Shown here in pieces: positions 9,526 through 16,450 of a stretch of 39,747 nucleotides of DNA (the stretch's first letter is position 1; every line of letters starts with the position of its first letter). Origin of the DNA: an uncultured Lachnospiraceae bacterium (lineage in GTDB: Bacteria; Bacillota; Clostridia; Lachnospirales; Lachnospiraceae); contig CAKQXY010000036.1 of NCBI GenBank assembly GCA_934292725.1, positions 1 through 39,747 of the forward strand, read 5' to 3'. Under the pieces are notes generated by a model that ran no database searches, was not told where the DNA came from, and was given only the letters and a program-made list of their open reading frames with translations. The position numbers and the translations under genes are program-made.

Positions 9526-9665
9526 CCTGTATCCTTTCCAACAGCAAAAGCTGTCTGCAAAAAGTTTCTTTTTTTATAACGAAAGTACAAGCACCTCTCA
9601 GCACTTGTACTTCCCTATGTTAGTATATTTTGACATTTTTTTCAAGAGAACAAACTTCGTTCCAC
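9526..9665 (-). promoter_or_regulatory. leuB operon promoter region and structured leader
   Basis: On the minus strand a TATACT-like -10 lies near 9620-9627, with TTGAAA-type sequence upstream; the exact -35 is unclear. Downstream, AAGTACAAG and CTTGTACTT form a long stem (about 9583-9613), and ACAGC-TTTT-GCTGT (9554-9541) forms a second hairpin directly before the leuB ribosome site. There is no T-run after either stem and no branched-chain-rich leader peptide, so a standard terminator/attenuator is not shown. Confidence 0.45.
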
Positions 9666-9727
9666 AAATAGCATCAATAATCAATTAAATTACATCAAGT
9701 TTTTTGAAGCAATATACTACTTTGGGA

Positions 9728-9750
9728 TAAAAAGCAATAGGTTATTTGCT
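9728..9750 (-). terminator. possible terminator after the YerC-like gene
   Basis: On the minus strand AGCAA and TTGCT pair around a short loop and are followed by TTTTT. The stem is short, so this is a weak call. Confidence 0.35.
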
Positions 9751-9761
9751 CTTATATATCA

Positions 9762-10049
9762 TTATTCATTGATACGCTCAAATACCATCTCATAACCATC
9801 GCTTCCAAAGTTTAAGCTGCGGTTCACACGGCTGATTGTAGCAGTGGACGCACCAGTTTTCTGTGCAATCTCAAGATATGTGTTTTTCTGGCGCAGCATA
9901 GCTGCCACCTCAAAACGCTGTGCGATAGACTGAAGCTCATTTACTGTACATACATCTTCAAAAAAAGCATAACACTCATCAAGATTTTTCAATGTGAGAA
10001 TTGCTTGAAACAAATGATCTGTCTCAGGGCTTTTAATTTTTTTATTCAT
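9762..10049 (-). CDS. YerC/YecD-type TrpR-like DNA-binding protein
   Basis: Small transcription regulator of the TrpR/YerC superfamily, 95 residues from the ATG at 10049. A helix-turn-helix is clear in TYLEIAQKTGASTATISRVNRSL, followed by the usual tail ending VFERINE. The family normally starts MxKKIK, which fits the ATG at 10049. A GTG at 10091 in the same frame has a much better ribosome site (AAGGAG about 5 bases upstream) and would add 14 residues, so the start is open. It lies upstream of the leuB operon on the same strand, but a control link is not shown. The ligand is unknown. Confidence 0.85.
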   Translation of the reverse strand: MNKKIKSPETDHLFQAILTLKNLDECYAFFEDVCTVNELQSIAQRFEVAAMLRQKNTYLEIAQKTGASTATISRVNRSLNFGSDGYEMVFERINE

Positions 10050-10172
10050 TCTGGTTTCCGTGTGCTCAAACAATATGATATTAAAGCACACACCCTCTCC
10101 TTTCTACATTCCTGTTCTTATTTTTTCTGGTTTTTAGTTAGATATTTAACCCTATGCATGTATTTTGACACG

Positions 10173-10985
10173 CTAAAGCGAAAAAGTCAAGTCTTTTTGA
10201 TAAAATTTAATCTTTTCATTTGTACCACTGTTTAAGTTTGCTCCATTTTCTTCCTCTAAATGAAAACCTTCTGGTGATACCTTTTGCTCTCCGCACACAT
10301 CCATACCTAAAAATATAGCACCTGACTTCTTTGCATCTGTCAAAAAACAAAGAATCTGTGAAAGCTTCATGTTTCCCTGGCTCCAGTCCGTAACTGCTTC
10401 CTCTTTGTTTAATACATCCTTATCAAGAGAAATATAGACAGGCCACTTTGAAAGCTCCTTACATAAAGCTTCCCTTTGCTGTTCAAATTCGGTCTCTGTC
10501 ACCCATGTGATGCGAGAATCTTTTAAAAGCTGTTCTGCTGTTTTATCCTCATCTGCCGGACCTACTAATACTGCCTTTTTTAAATTAGGAAGATTTTCTA
10601 GTGCATGAAGAACCCAGCTTCCACATGTTAAAAGACCGCCTCCAAATGCACTCTCCATGCAGTCTGAATGATGATCAAATAGAAGAAGGCTAAATGGCTG
10701 ATTTATGCGCTGCAAAAACAAAAGACTGACATAATGATAGTCGCCTGAATCAATAAAATGAAGTGCATTCACTGGAATATGCTCCAAACGCTTTTCCAGC
10801 TCTGTTTTCGCCTCGTCACTGCAAAAATATAGACTTCCTGAAATATCAGTGCAGTCTGTATATATGCAGTCTAAAGCCGGCTTATTTAAAACATTATCTG
10901 TTTCTTCTATATCTTTTGCTTTCCAAAAAGACTGACTGTCATAGGCACCTGACAAAGAAATCATATAATAAGGATTTTTGCTCAC
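10173..10985 (-). CDS. arginase-family (ureohydrolase-fold) protein
   Basis: A 270-residue protein with the metal-binding pattern of the arginase/agmatinase superfamily: GDYHY with H84, LLFDHHSDC with D104, H106 and D108 in place of the usual DAHxD, and SLDKDVLN with D188 and D190 in place of SxDxDxxDP. The metal ligands are kept, but the substrate-guiding stretches (GGDHS and the final DP) are altered, so the substrate may be something other than arginine or agmatine. The start is a GTG at 10985 with AAAGGA about 9 bases before it. It follows the HAD gene after 16 bases and is probably co-transcribed with it. Confidence 0.8.
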   Translation of the reverse strand: MSKNPYYMISLSGAYDSQSFWKAKDIEETDNVLNKPALDCIYTDCTDISGSLYFCSDEAKTELEKRLEHIPVNALHFIDSGDYHYVSLLFLQRINQPFSLLLFDHHSDCMESAFGGGLLTCGSWVLHALENLPNLKKAVLVGPADEDKTAEQLLKDSRITWVTETEFEQQREALCKELSKWPVYISLDKDVLNKEEAVTDWSQGNMKLSQILCFLTDAKKSGAIFLGMDVCGEQKVSPEGFHLEEENGANLNSGTNEKIKFYQKDLTFSL

Positions 10986-11001
10986 GCTGTCTTTTCCTTT
11001 C

Positions 11002-11661
11002 TTATCTATTATTCCAGACGTTTTTTAGATAATCTATTACTTCAAGCAGATCTGGCAAAATTACTTCGGCAAGACTTTGCATTTCTTCATTTGGTTCAAG
11101 AAGATCAGGCACCATAATAGGATGAAGACCTGCCGCATGGAGTGAACGCATTCCGTTATAGGAATCTTCAACACCATATGCGCTCTCTGGAGTAATGCCC
11201 ATACGCTTGCATGCCTCTAAATAAATATCAGGCTCTGGCTTACTCTTTTTTGCCATCTCACCGCCTACAATCACATCAAAATACTGTATTAAGCCGGCAT
11301 GAGTCAGCTGACGAATGACTGTCTCACTTCTTGTAGATGAGGCAAGTCCAACATTAGCGCCGCTCTCCTTTAGCCATGACAAAAGCTCTCTAGCTCCTTT
11401 TTTTACAGGAAGCCCCTCTGTCTCTTCAATTTCGTGAAAGCGATTAGATGTGTCTTTTCTAAACTCCTCATACGGGAAATCTGGTCCTTCAAAACGAAAC
11501 ATTGTTTCCTTTGTTTTTTCAATTGTAGTGCCAATGCAGGCATGAAACATACCCTTTGCATCCTTCAATTTATATTTTTCCTTATAATCCTCCCAACAGC
11601 GCTCACATACATGCTCAGAATCAAAGATGACACCATCCATATCAAATATAACGTTCTTCAT
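11002..11661 (-). CDS. HAD-superfamily phosphatase, beta-phosphoglucomutase-like
   Basis: A 219-residue HAD hydrolase of subfamily IA. Motif I is FDMDGVIFDS (nucleophile D7, acid D9), motif II is in LASSTRS, the motif III lysine is in KKSKPEPDIY, and motif IV is GVEDSYNGM. A helical cap sits between motif I and II, as in beta-phosphoglucomutase and sugar-phosphate phosphatases. The ATG at 11661 follows GAGG. It lies downstream of uxuB, separated by a strong hairpin. It probably acts on a sugar phosphate in the cytoplasm; the substrate cannot be told. Confidence 0.87.
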   Translation of the reverse strand: MKNVIFDMDGVIFDSEHVCERCWEDYKEKYKLKDAKGMFHACIGTTIEKTKETMFRFEGPDFPYEEFRKDTSNRFHEIEETEGLPVKKGARELLSWLKESGANVGLASSTRSETVIRQLTHAGLIQYFDVIVGGEMAKKSKPEPDIYLEACKRMGITPESAYGVEDSYNGMRSLHAAGLHPIMVPDLLEPNEEMQSLAEVILPDLLEVIDYLKNVWNNR

Positions 11662-11697
11662 TTTACACCTCTTAAGCTCATATTTAAAAGTACAATA

Positions 11698-11719
11698 GCC
11701 GCCCTGTTGCCAGGGCGGC
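11698..11719 (-). terminator. strong GC hairpin after uxuB
   Basis: GCCGCCCTG and CAGGGCGGC form a perfect 9-bp stem with a 4-base loop, 15 bases after the uxuB stop. On the minus strand it is followed by TATTGTACTTTT, a modest T-rich tract, so it is probably the uxuAB terminator. Confidence 0.65.
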
Positions 11720-11734
11720 GAAATGTTATTTTAA

Positions 11735-13351
11735 TTAATCTACATATTTCTTTAAGGTATTGCGAACAGCATCTTTTCCTGCAAGCATTTCAACAAACAT
11801 GCCCTCTACCTTGTCTGCAAGACCTGCCTCGTACATATCAACACCAAAGATTGCCTTATTAGTGAGAATTTCCTTAAGCTGTCCTGTATAAGTCTCTGGC
11901 TTTCCTGCCTCTACACCAGAAAGCTTTTCCTGCAGCTTAGCAAGCATTGGATCACTGCTAAGCTCCATCTTCTCAAGCTTATCATCTGTTCCAAGAAGAT
12001 AACGAAGCCATCCTGCAATTGCAAGCGGAATGTATACTAGTGAAGAACAATCAAGCTCACTGCTTGCCATATAGGATTTCATTGTCTCACCAAAACGAAC
12101 AACGATCTTCTGAGAAGTATCAGTTGCAATACGCTGCGGTGTATCTGGCATAAATGGATTTGGAAGACGCTTCTCGATTACTTCATCGATAAATGCCTTC
12201 GGGGAAAGGATGCCAGGATCAGTAACAACCTTCATACCCTCATCGTAACCGATATGACGAATAAGTCCTGTAAGCTCCTTGTCATTCATCTCATCTGCAA
12301 TCAGGTTGTAGCCAAGCAGACAGCCATAAACAGCCAGGGCTGTGTGCAGCGGATTTAAGCAGGTAGTTACTTTCATGCGCTCTACACGGTTTACAGTGTC
12401 ACGGTCAGTCAGATATACACCAGCCTTCTCAAGTGCCGGTCTTCCTGCCGGGAACTTGTCCTCAATTACAAGGTACTGCGGTCCCTCTGCATTTACAAAC
12501 GGTGCAATATAGGTATTTCTGGAAGTGATAACAGGTGCCATTTCTTCAACGCCTGCTGCCTCTAATTTTTCCTCAACAGCCTTTGCCGGTCTTGGTGTGA
12601 TCTTATCGATCATGCTCCATGGGAAGCTGATGCTTGACTCATCTTCAAGGTATGTGATGAACTCTTTTGTTACAAAACCTTTCTCTGCCCATACCTTTGC
12701 GATTGTCATAACAGATGCCTGAAGCTTCTCACCATTATGAGAGCAGTTATCCATACTGACAACAGCAAGCGGATAACGACCTGCCTTGAAACGCTCGAAA
12801 AGAAGTGCCGCAACGATGCTCATTGCATGCTTTGCGCTCTCTGGACCATTTTCGATATCTGATACAACTACCGGAAGGAAGTTTCCATCAATACCCTTTA
12901 ATGCATAACCCTTCTCAGTAACTGTAAAGCTGATCATCTGTAATGATGGATTTGCAAAGATAGCCTTTAATCTGCCATACTCTGCCTCATCAGCTGTGTT
13001 TGCCTTGATTCCGTCTGCAATACTTGCGATTACACGGCTTGAGGTATTTCCGTCTGGAAGAAGCGTTACCATAAGTGTCATTGACTCATGTGGCTTGTAG
13101 ATCTTATCGATGATATCATAATCAAAAGTCTCTGCTGCAATAATTCCTCTGTCAGCAGCACCCTTATTTAACAGATCTTCCTGCAGTCCTGCAATATAGC
13201 CACGGAAAATATTTCCTGCTCCAAAGTGAACCCATACAGGCTTCTCAAGTGTCTTTTTATGAACTGCTTCAATATCATAAGATGGCAGTGTAATACCTGC
13301 CTTTTCAAATTCATTTTTCTTTTGTGTTACATCCTGTAATGTCAGTTTCAT
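11735..13351 (-). CDS. uxuB: D-fructuronate reductase / mannitol dehydrogenase family
   Basis: NAD-dependent long-chain polyol dehydrogenase of 538 residues. Next to uxuA it is best read as fructuronate reductase, which makes D-mannonate from D-fructuronate in glucuronate breakdown. Family features include VHFGAGNIFRGYIA (nucleotide-binding region), SMDNCSHNGEKL, and a C-terminal region with TCLNPLHTALA. The ATG at 13351 has AAGGAG 8 bases upstream and overlaps the uxuA stop by four bases, so the two are translationally coupled. A longer GTG-type extension exists upstream but covers the ribosome site. Mannitol dehydrogenase activity cannot be excluded from sequence alone. Confidence 0.9.
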   Translation of the reverse strand: MKLTLQDVTQKKNEFEKAGITLPSYDIEAVHKKTLEKPVWVHFGAGNIFRGYIAGLQEDLLNKGAADRGIIAAETFDYDIIDKIYKPHESMTLMVTLLPDGNTSSRVIASIADGIKANTADEAEYGRLKAIFANPSLQMISFTVTEKGYALKGIDGNFLPVVVSDIENGPESAKHAMSIVAALLFERFKAGRYPLAVVSMDNCSHNGEKLQASVMTIAKVWAEKGFVTKEFITYLEDESSISFPWSMIDKITPRPAKAVEEKLEAAGVEEMAPVITSRNTYIAPFVNAEGPQYLVIEDKFPAGRPALEKAGVYLTDRDTVNRVERMKVTTCLNPLHTALAVYGCLLGYNLIADEMNDKELTGLIRHIGYDEGMKVVTDPGILSPKAFIDEVIEKRLPNPFMPDTPQRIATDTSQKIVVRFGETMKSYMASSELDCSSLVYIPLAIAGWLRYLLGTDDKLEKMELSSDPMLAKLQEKLSGVEAGKPETYTGQLKEILTNKAIFGVDMYEAGLADKVEGMFVEMLAGKDAVRNTLKKYVD

Positions 13352-14421
13352 CTCTGATTCTCCTTTACAATTGCCTCCCACAGACCGCATAAATATGCAG
13401 CACCAAGTGCTCTGTCATACAGACCGTATCCAGGCATTGCCTTCTCGCCCCAGATCATTCTTCCGTGGTCTGGACGGATAATTCCATCAAATCCAGTATC
13501 GTACAGTGCCTTCATGATTGCATGCATATCAAAGGTACCATCTGAAGACAGATGTGCAGCCTCCTCGAAATCATTCATACCATCGTTAAACTGTAAGTTT
13601 CTGATATGTGCAAAATGGATTCTTCCCTTAAGTGCGTGAATCATCTCAACTAAGTTGTTGTTTAAGTTGGTTCCGTAGGATCCAGTACAGAAGGTAACAC
13701 CATTGTGCGGGTTATCTACCATCTTCATCATACGCATGATGTGATCCTTGTTGTTGATGATACGCGGAAGACCAAATACGCTCCAAGACGGATCATCTGG
13801 ATGAATTGCCATATTGATATCGTACTTATCACATACAGGCATAATTGCCTCAAGGAAGTACTTTAAGTTTGCAAACAGCTTCTCCTCGTCAATGTCTGCA
13901 TACTCCTCAAACAGCTGCTTAACCTTTGCCATACGCTCTGGCTCCCAGCCTGGCATAACTGTTCCGTTCATGTCATTTGAAATAGAATCAAACATCTTAG
14001 CCGGATCAATGCTGTCTACTGTCTTCTGATTGTAAGCAAGAACGGTAGAACCATCCTTTCTCATACGTGCAAGCTCTGTACGAGTCCAGTCAAATACTGG
14101 CATGAAATTATAACATACCATATGAATATCAGCCTTACCAAGATTTTCAAGTGTCTTGATATATGCATCAATATCCTTGTCACGCTCTGGAGCTCCCGTT
14201 TTGATTGCATCGCTGATATTTACACTCTCAATGCCCGGAAGGGTCAGTCCTGCTGCCTCTACCTCATTCTTAAGAGCCATAATCTCATCATAAGTCCACA
14301 GCTCACCTGGCATTTTGTTGTAAAGAGTAGAAATAACACCCTTTACATAAGCTGTCTGTCTGATCTGCTGTAAGGTAACGGTATCATACTGACTGCCGTA
14401 CCATCTCATTGTCATCTGCAT
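13348..14421 (-). CDS. uxuA: mannonate dehydratase
   Basis: Dehydrates D-mannonate to 2-keto-3-deoxy-D-gluconate, the step after fructuronate reductase. It is 357 residues, the usual length for the TIM-barrel UxuA family. The start MRWYG, repeated HP and H residues (MAIHPDDP, IHFAHIRN, RPDHGRMIWGE) and the motif GLPRII are typical. The ATG at 14421 follows AGGAGG by about 10 bases. It is the first gene of uxuAB. The upstream region holds a leader hairpin and a small palindrome, and beyond them the TnpB element, which now separates uxuAB from the transporter/hydrolase genes on the same strand. Confidence 0.95.
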   Translation of the reverse strand: MQMTMRWYGSQYDTVTLQQIRQTAYVKGVISTLYNKMPGELWTYDEIMALKNEVEAAGLTLPGIESVNISDAIKTGAPERDKDIDAYIKTLENLGKADIHMVCYNFMPVFDWTRTELARMRKDGSTVLAYNQKTVDSIDPAKMFDSISNDMNGTVMPGWEPERMAKVKQLFEEYADIDEEKLFANLKYFLEAIMPVCDKYDINMAIHPDDPSWSVFGLPRIINNKDHIMRMMKMVDNPHNGVTFCTGSYGTNLNNNLVEMIHALKGRIHFAHIRNLQFNDGMNDFEEAAHLSSDGTFDMHAIMKALYDTGFDGIIRPDHGRMIWGEKAMPGYGLYDRALGAAYLCGLWEAIVKENQR

Positions 14422-14442
14422 AACGAATTCTCCTCCTATTTG

Positions 14443-14477
14443 AACTGCCGATTACCACTTGCAGATAAGCGGCAGTT
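14443..14477 (-). promoter_or_regulatory. leader hairpin before uxuA
   Basis: AACTGCCG (14443-14450) and CGGCAGTT (14470-14477) are perfect inverted repeats; the stem ends just before the AGGAGG of uxuA. On the minus strand this would sit in the uxuA leader. On the plus strand it is followed by T-rich sequence and could act as a terminator. Confidence 0.5.
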
Positions 14478-14513
14478 TTATATATTTTTTACTATACTTA
14501 CATAGTAGCATAG

Positions 14514-14524
14514 ATCACTGTGAT
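14514..14524. promoter_or_regulatory. short palindrome upstream of uxuAB, possible operator
   Basis: ATCAC-T-GTGAT is a perfect 11-base palindrome between the TnpB element and the likely uxuA promoter (TATAGT -10 around 14490). Its position fits an operator for a uronate repressor or activator, but no regulator gene is next to it. Confidence 0.35.
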
Positions 14525-14565
14525 TGAAAATGTGTTTTTTTACATTTTTTGTGTGATTTTTGGTA

Positions 14566-14735
14566 TTGACATACTCCCACGGTTAAAACCGTGGGATTCC
14601 TTAGATTCTGGCAGCATCATCCAGCCATATAGACTGAATTATAGCCACTGTGTTCAGGATTTATGCTGATGGGATTTCATACGTCGTGTACTACTTTCTC
14701 AGCAAAAGACCTATGCCGAAGCCTTATGTATGTTC
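14566..14735 (-). ncRNA. predicted TnpB guide RNA (omega/reRNA) scaffold
   Basis: TnpB nucleases use an RNA made from the 3' end of their gene through the element's right end, with the guide copied from flanking DNA. Here 170 non-coding bases run from the tnpB stop to the right end and include the 9-bp terminal hairpin. The guide would begin at 14565 on the minus strand with TACCAAAAATCACACA. The RNA 5' end probably lies inside tnpB and is not determined. Confidence 0.55.
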
Positions 14736-16250
14736 TTAAAATCCAAAACATTGTCTCATCGAAAATCCATTTTCTCTCATTTTCAAAATCAACTGATCCT
14801 GCATATCCGCAAAATGTTCAAATTCATACTCACATTTTTCTCTATCGGGATGTTTAAAATCCAAATCTGCATTTCGAATTAAAAATGCCGAATATAAATC
14901 TCTTTGTACCTTTCTATTTCCAATCTCCTTTTCTCTTTGTGACAATGGAATCTTTTCATAGATATCGGTTACATGATTATATTGGCTTGCCTTAAATTCC
15001 TTTGTATCCACTTCTGCATAGACCCCTCCAACTGCCTCCGCTTTTCTTTTCAATTCTAGCAGAAATCTTGCAGGTGCACGGCGGTTTATGGATCTTCCAA
15101 AACGTCTTTTTCGCTTATATTTCTGAATCACCTTTACAGTGCCATCTTTCTGCTTAACTTCTGTTTTCTTTTCCTGCCGTTTTGTTTCTTTTGCCCTCTT
15201 TTGAAGCGCTTGAAAGTGCATCTTTTCCACGGGGAAATACTTTGCAATTGTTATCAGCTTATTACACAGTTCTCTGTGACTGTCAATGATATAAGCATGC
15301 TTTTTTCGATACAATGATTTTAACAGTCGGCGCATTTTTACATAGTTTTTGGAGTACTTCCATGGCTCATGGTTGGAACGATTGATAGTTCCATCTTCGT
15401 TATACTTATTTGGGTTACTGATTCTTCTGGAGCGATCCATCCCCTGAGAAATCTTTTGAATTTTTTTCTCATACTGGATTGCGTTCGGAGCCAGTTCTTC
15501 CAATACACAGGCATCTTCTGAAACACCGGCTATTGTTGAAACACCCGGATCAATTCCCATTGTAGATATTCCAATTGAAACTCTTGTCGGTGCAGCCCCA
15601 CTTACAACAATCTCTGCATAGTATCGCCATCCACTAGAAAACATAAGCCGTTTTATATTACAGTAACTGATTTTTCCTTTCAGTGATTCCCATACATAAC
15701 TAAGACTATTTTCTGATTTTGGAAGATAACATTTTAGAGAAAGTCCAAGCCAATTGACATACATTGCATCCAGATCAAAACGGGCACCATTTTTATTTGA
15801 CTTTCCACCAATCGTATCAAAGTCCATCAATTTCTTAAAATGAAGCTCTTTTCCGTTTCCAAACAGACATCTCTTGACACCGCACCATACACGATCAGCT
15901 TCTGCCTGTACCTGCTGAGAAGAAAGAAGTTTTGAAAATTGCTTTCCACAGACTTTTATATAGTGTTCCAAAGAGGCTTTTGACAGTCCCTGTTCTGTAC
16001 GGCAAGCTGCTAATTGCTTTGCCAATTTTTTCTTTTGCGATTTCTCCTCCTTCGATATTTTTTCTTTTTTCACTAGCTCATTGTATAACTGTCTGAGTTC
16101 TGCATATCGCTTATCGTGATGAAGGCGTATCATGCATTTACGGGCATGCTTTACACATACATTATGCAAATGTGCCAATGCATGAAAACGACGATCGATT
16201 TCATGGCGTTCGTATTTAGATGTTTTTAACAGAAGCTGTACCGTATGCAT
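14736..16250 (-). CDS. tnpB: TnpB-family RNA-guided endonuclease (IS200/IS605 OrfB)
   Basis: A 504-residue TnpB-like protein. The RuvC-type catalytic acids are present: D234 in MGIDPGVST, E342 in FPVEKMHFQAL, and D451 in VQRDLYSAFL. A lysine/arginine-rich bridge (about 350-392) lies between the second and third motifs. The four cysteines of the usual zinc ribbon between RuvC-II and RuvC-III are missing: residues 415-450 contain none, and the stretch KASQYNHVTD takes their place. The ATG at 16250 follows AAGGAGGG by 5 bases. The catalytic site looks intact, so this is not an obvious dead regulator-type derivative. Known TnpBs cut DNA next to a short target-adjacent motif; that motif is unknown here. 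Confidence 0.88.
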   Translation of the reverse strand: MHTVQLLLKTSKYERHEIDRRFHALAHLHNVCVKHARKCMIRLHHDKRYAELRQLYNELVKKEKISKEEKSQKKKLAKQLAACRTEQGLSKASLEHYIKVCGKQFSKLLSSQQVQAEADRVWCGVKRCLFGNGKELHFKKLMDFDTIGGKSNKNGARFDLDAMYVNWLGLSLKCYLPKSENSLSYVWESLKGKISYCNIKRLMFSSGWRYYAEIVVSGAAPTRVSIGISTMGIDPGVSTIAGVSEDACVLEELAPNAIQYEKKIQKISQGMDRSRRISNPNKYNEDGTINRSNHEPWKYSKNYVKMRRLLKSLYRKKHAYIIDSHRELCNKLITIAKYFPVEKMHFQALQKRAKETKRQEKKTEVKQKDGTVKVIQKYKRKRRFGRSINRRAPARFLLELKRKAEAVGGVYAEVDTKEFKASQYNHVTDIYEKIPLSQREKEIGNRKVQRDLYSAFLIRNADLDFKHPDREKCEYEFEHFADMQDQLILKMRENGFSMRQCFGF

Positions 16251-16450
16251 ATGTGCCCTCCTTTAACTGCGAATATGAATATATGTTCTTTGCTGATATA
16301 AACAATATATCATACAACACACAAGGACACAAGCACAAAACGAGCAGTTGCCTGTACAACATTTCGACAAAATTCGACATCATTGTCCGATAATTGCAAA
16401 AAGTTTCTTGGCTTTCCCGCCCGACTTTTGTAAAATTTTTGTTCCTATTT

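Larger units (their letters stand above)
14566..16311 (-). mobile_element. TnpB-only IS200/IS605-type element
   Basis: One tnpB gene without tnpA, bounded at its 3' side by a perfect hairpin (CCCACGGTT-AA-AACCGTGGG, 14576-14595) followed on the minus strand by GTATGTCAA, which ends at 14566. This matches the right-end pattern of IS605-family elements in Firmicutes. The left end is less clear; an inverted repeat GATATA-AACAA-TATATC at 16295-16311 is the best candidate, so the outer boundary is approximate. No target duplication is expected for this family. Mobility would need a TnpA from elsewhere in the genome. Confidence 0.75.

Noticed and set aside
9541..9761. T-box or leader-peptide attenuator for leuB
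   Set aside because: No T-box consensus, no Leu/Val/Ile-rich short frame and no T-run after the stems were found.
16384..16445. AAAAGT/ACTTTT inverted repeat after the 814-residue gene as terminator
   Set aside because: The stem is only 6 bp with a long loop and no T-run.
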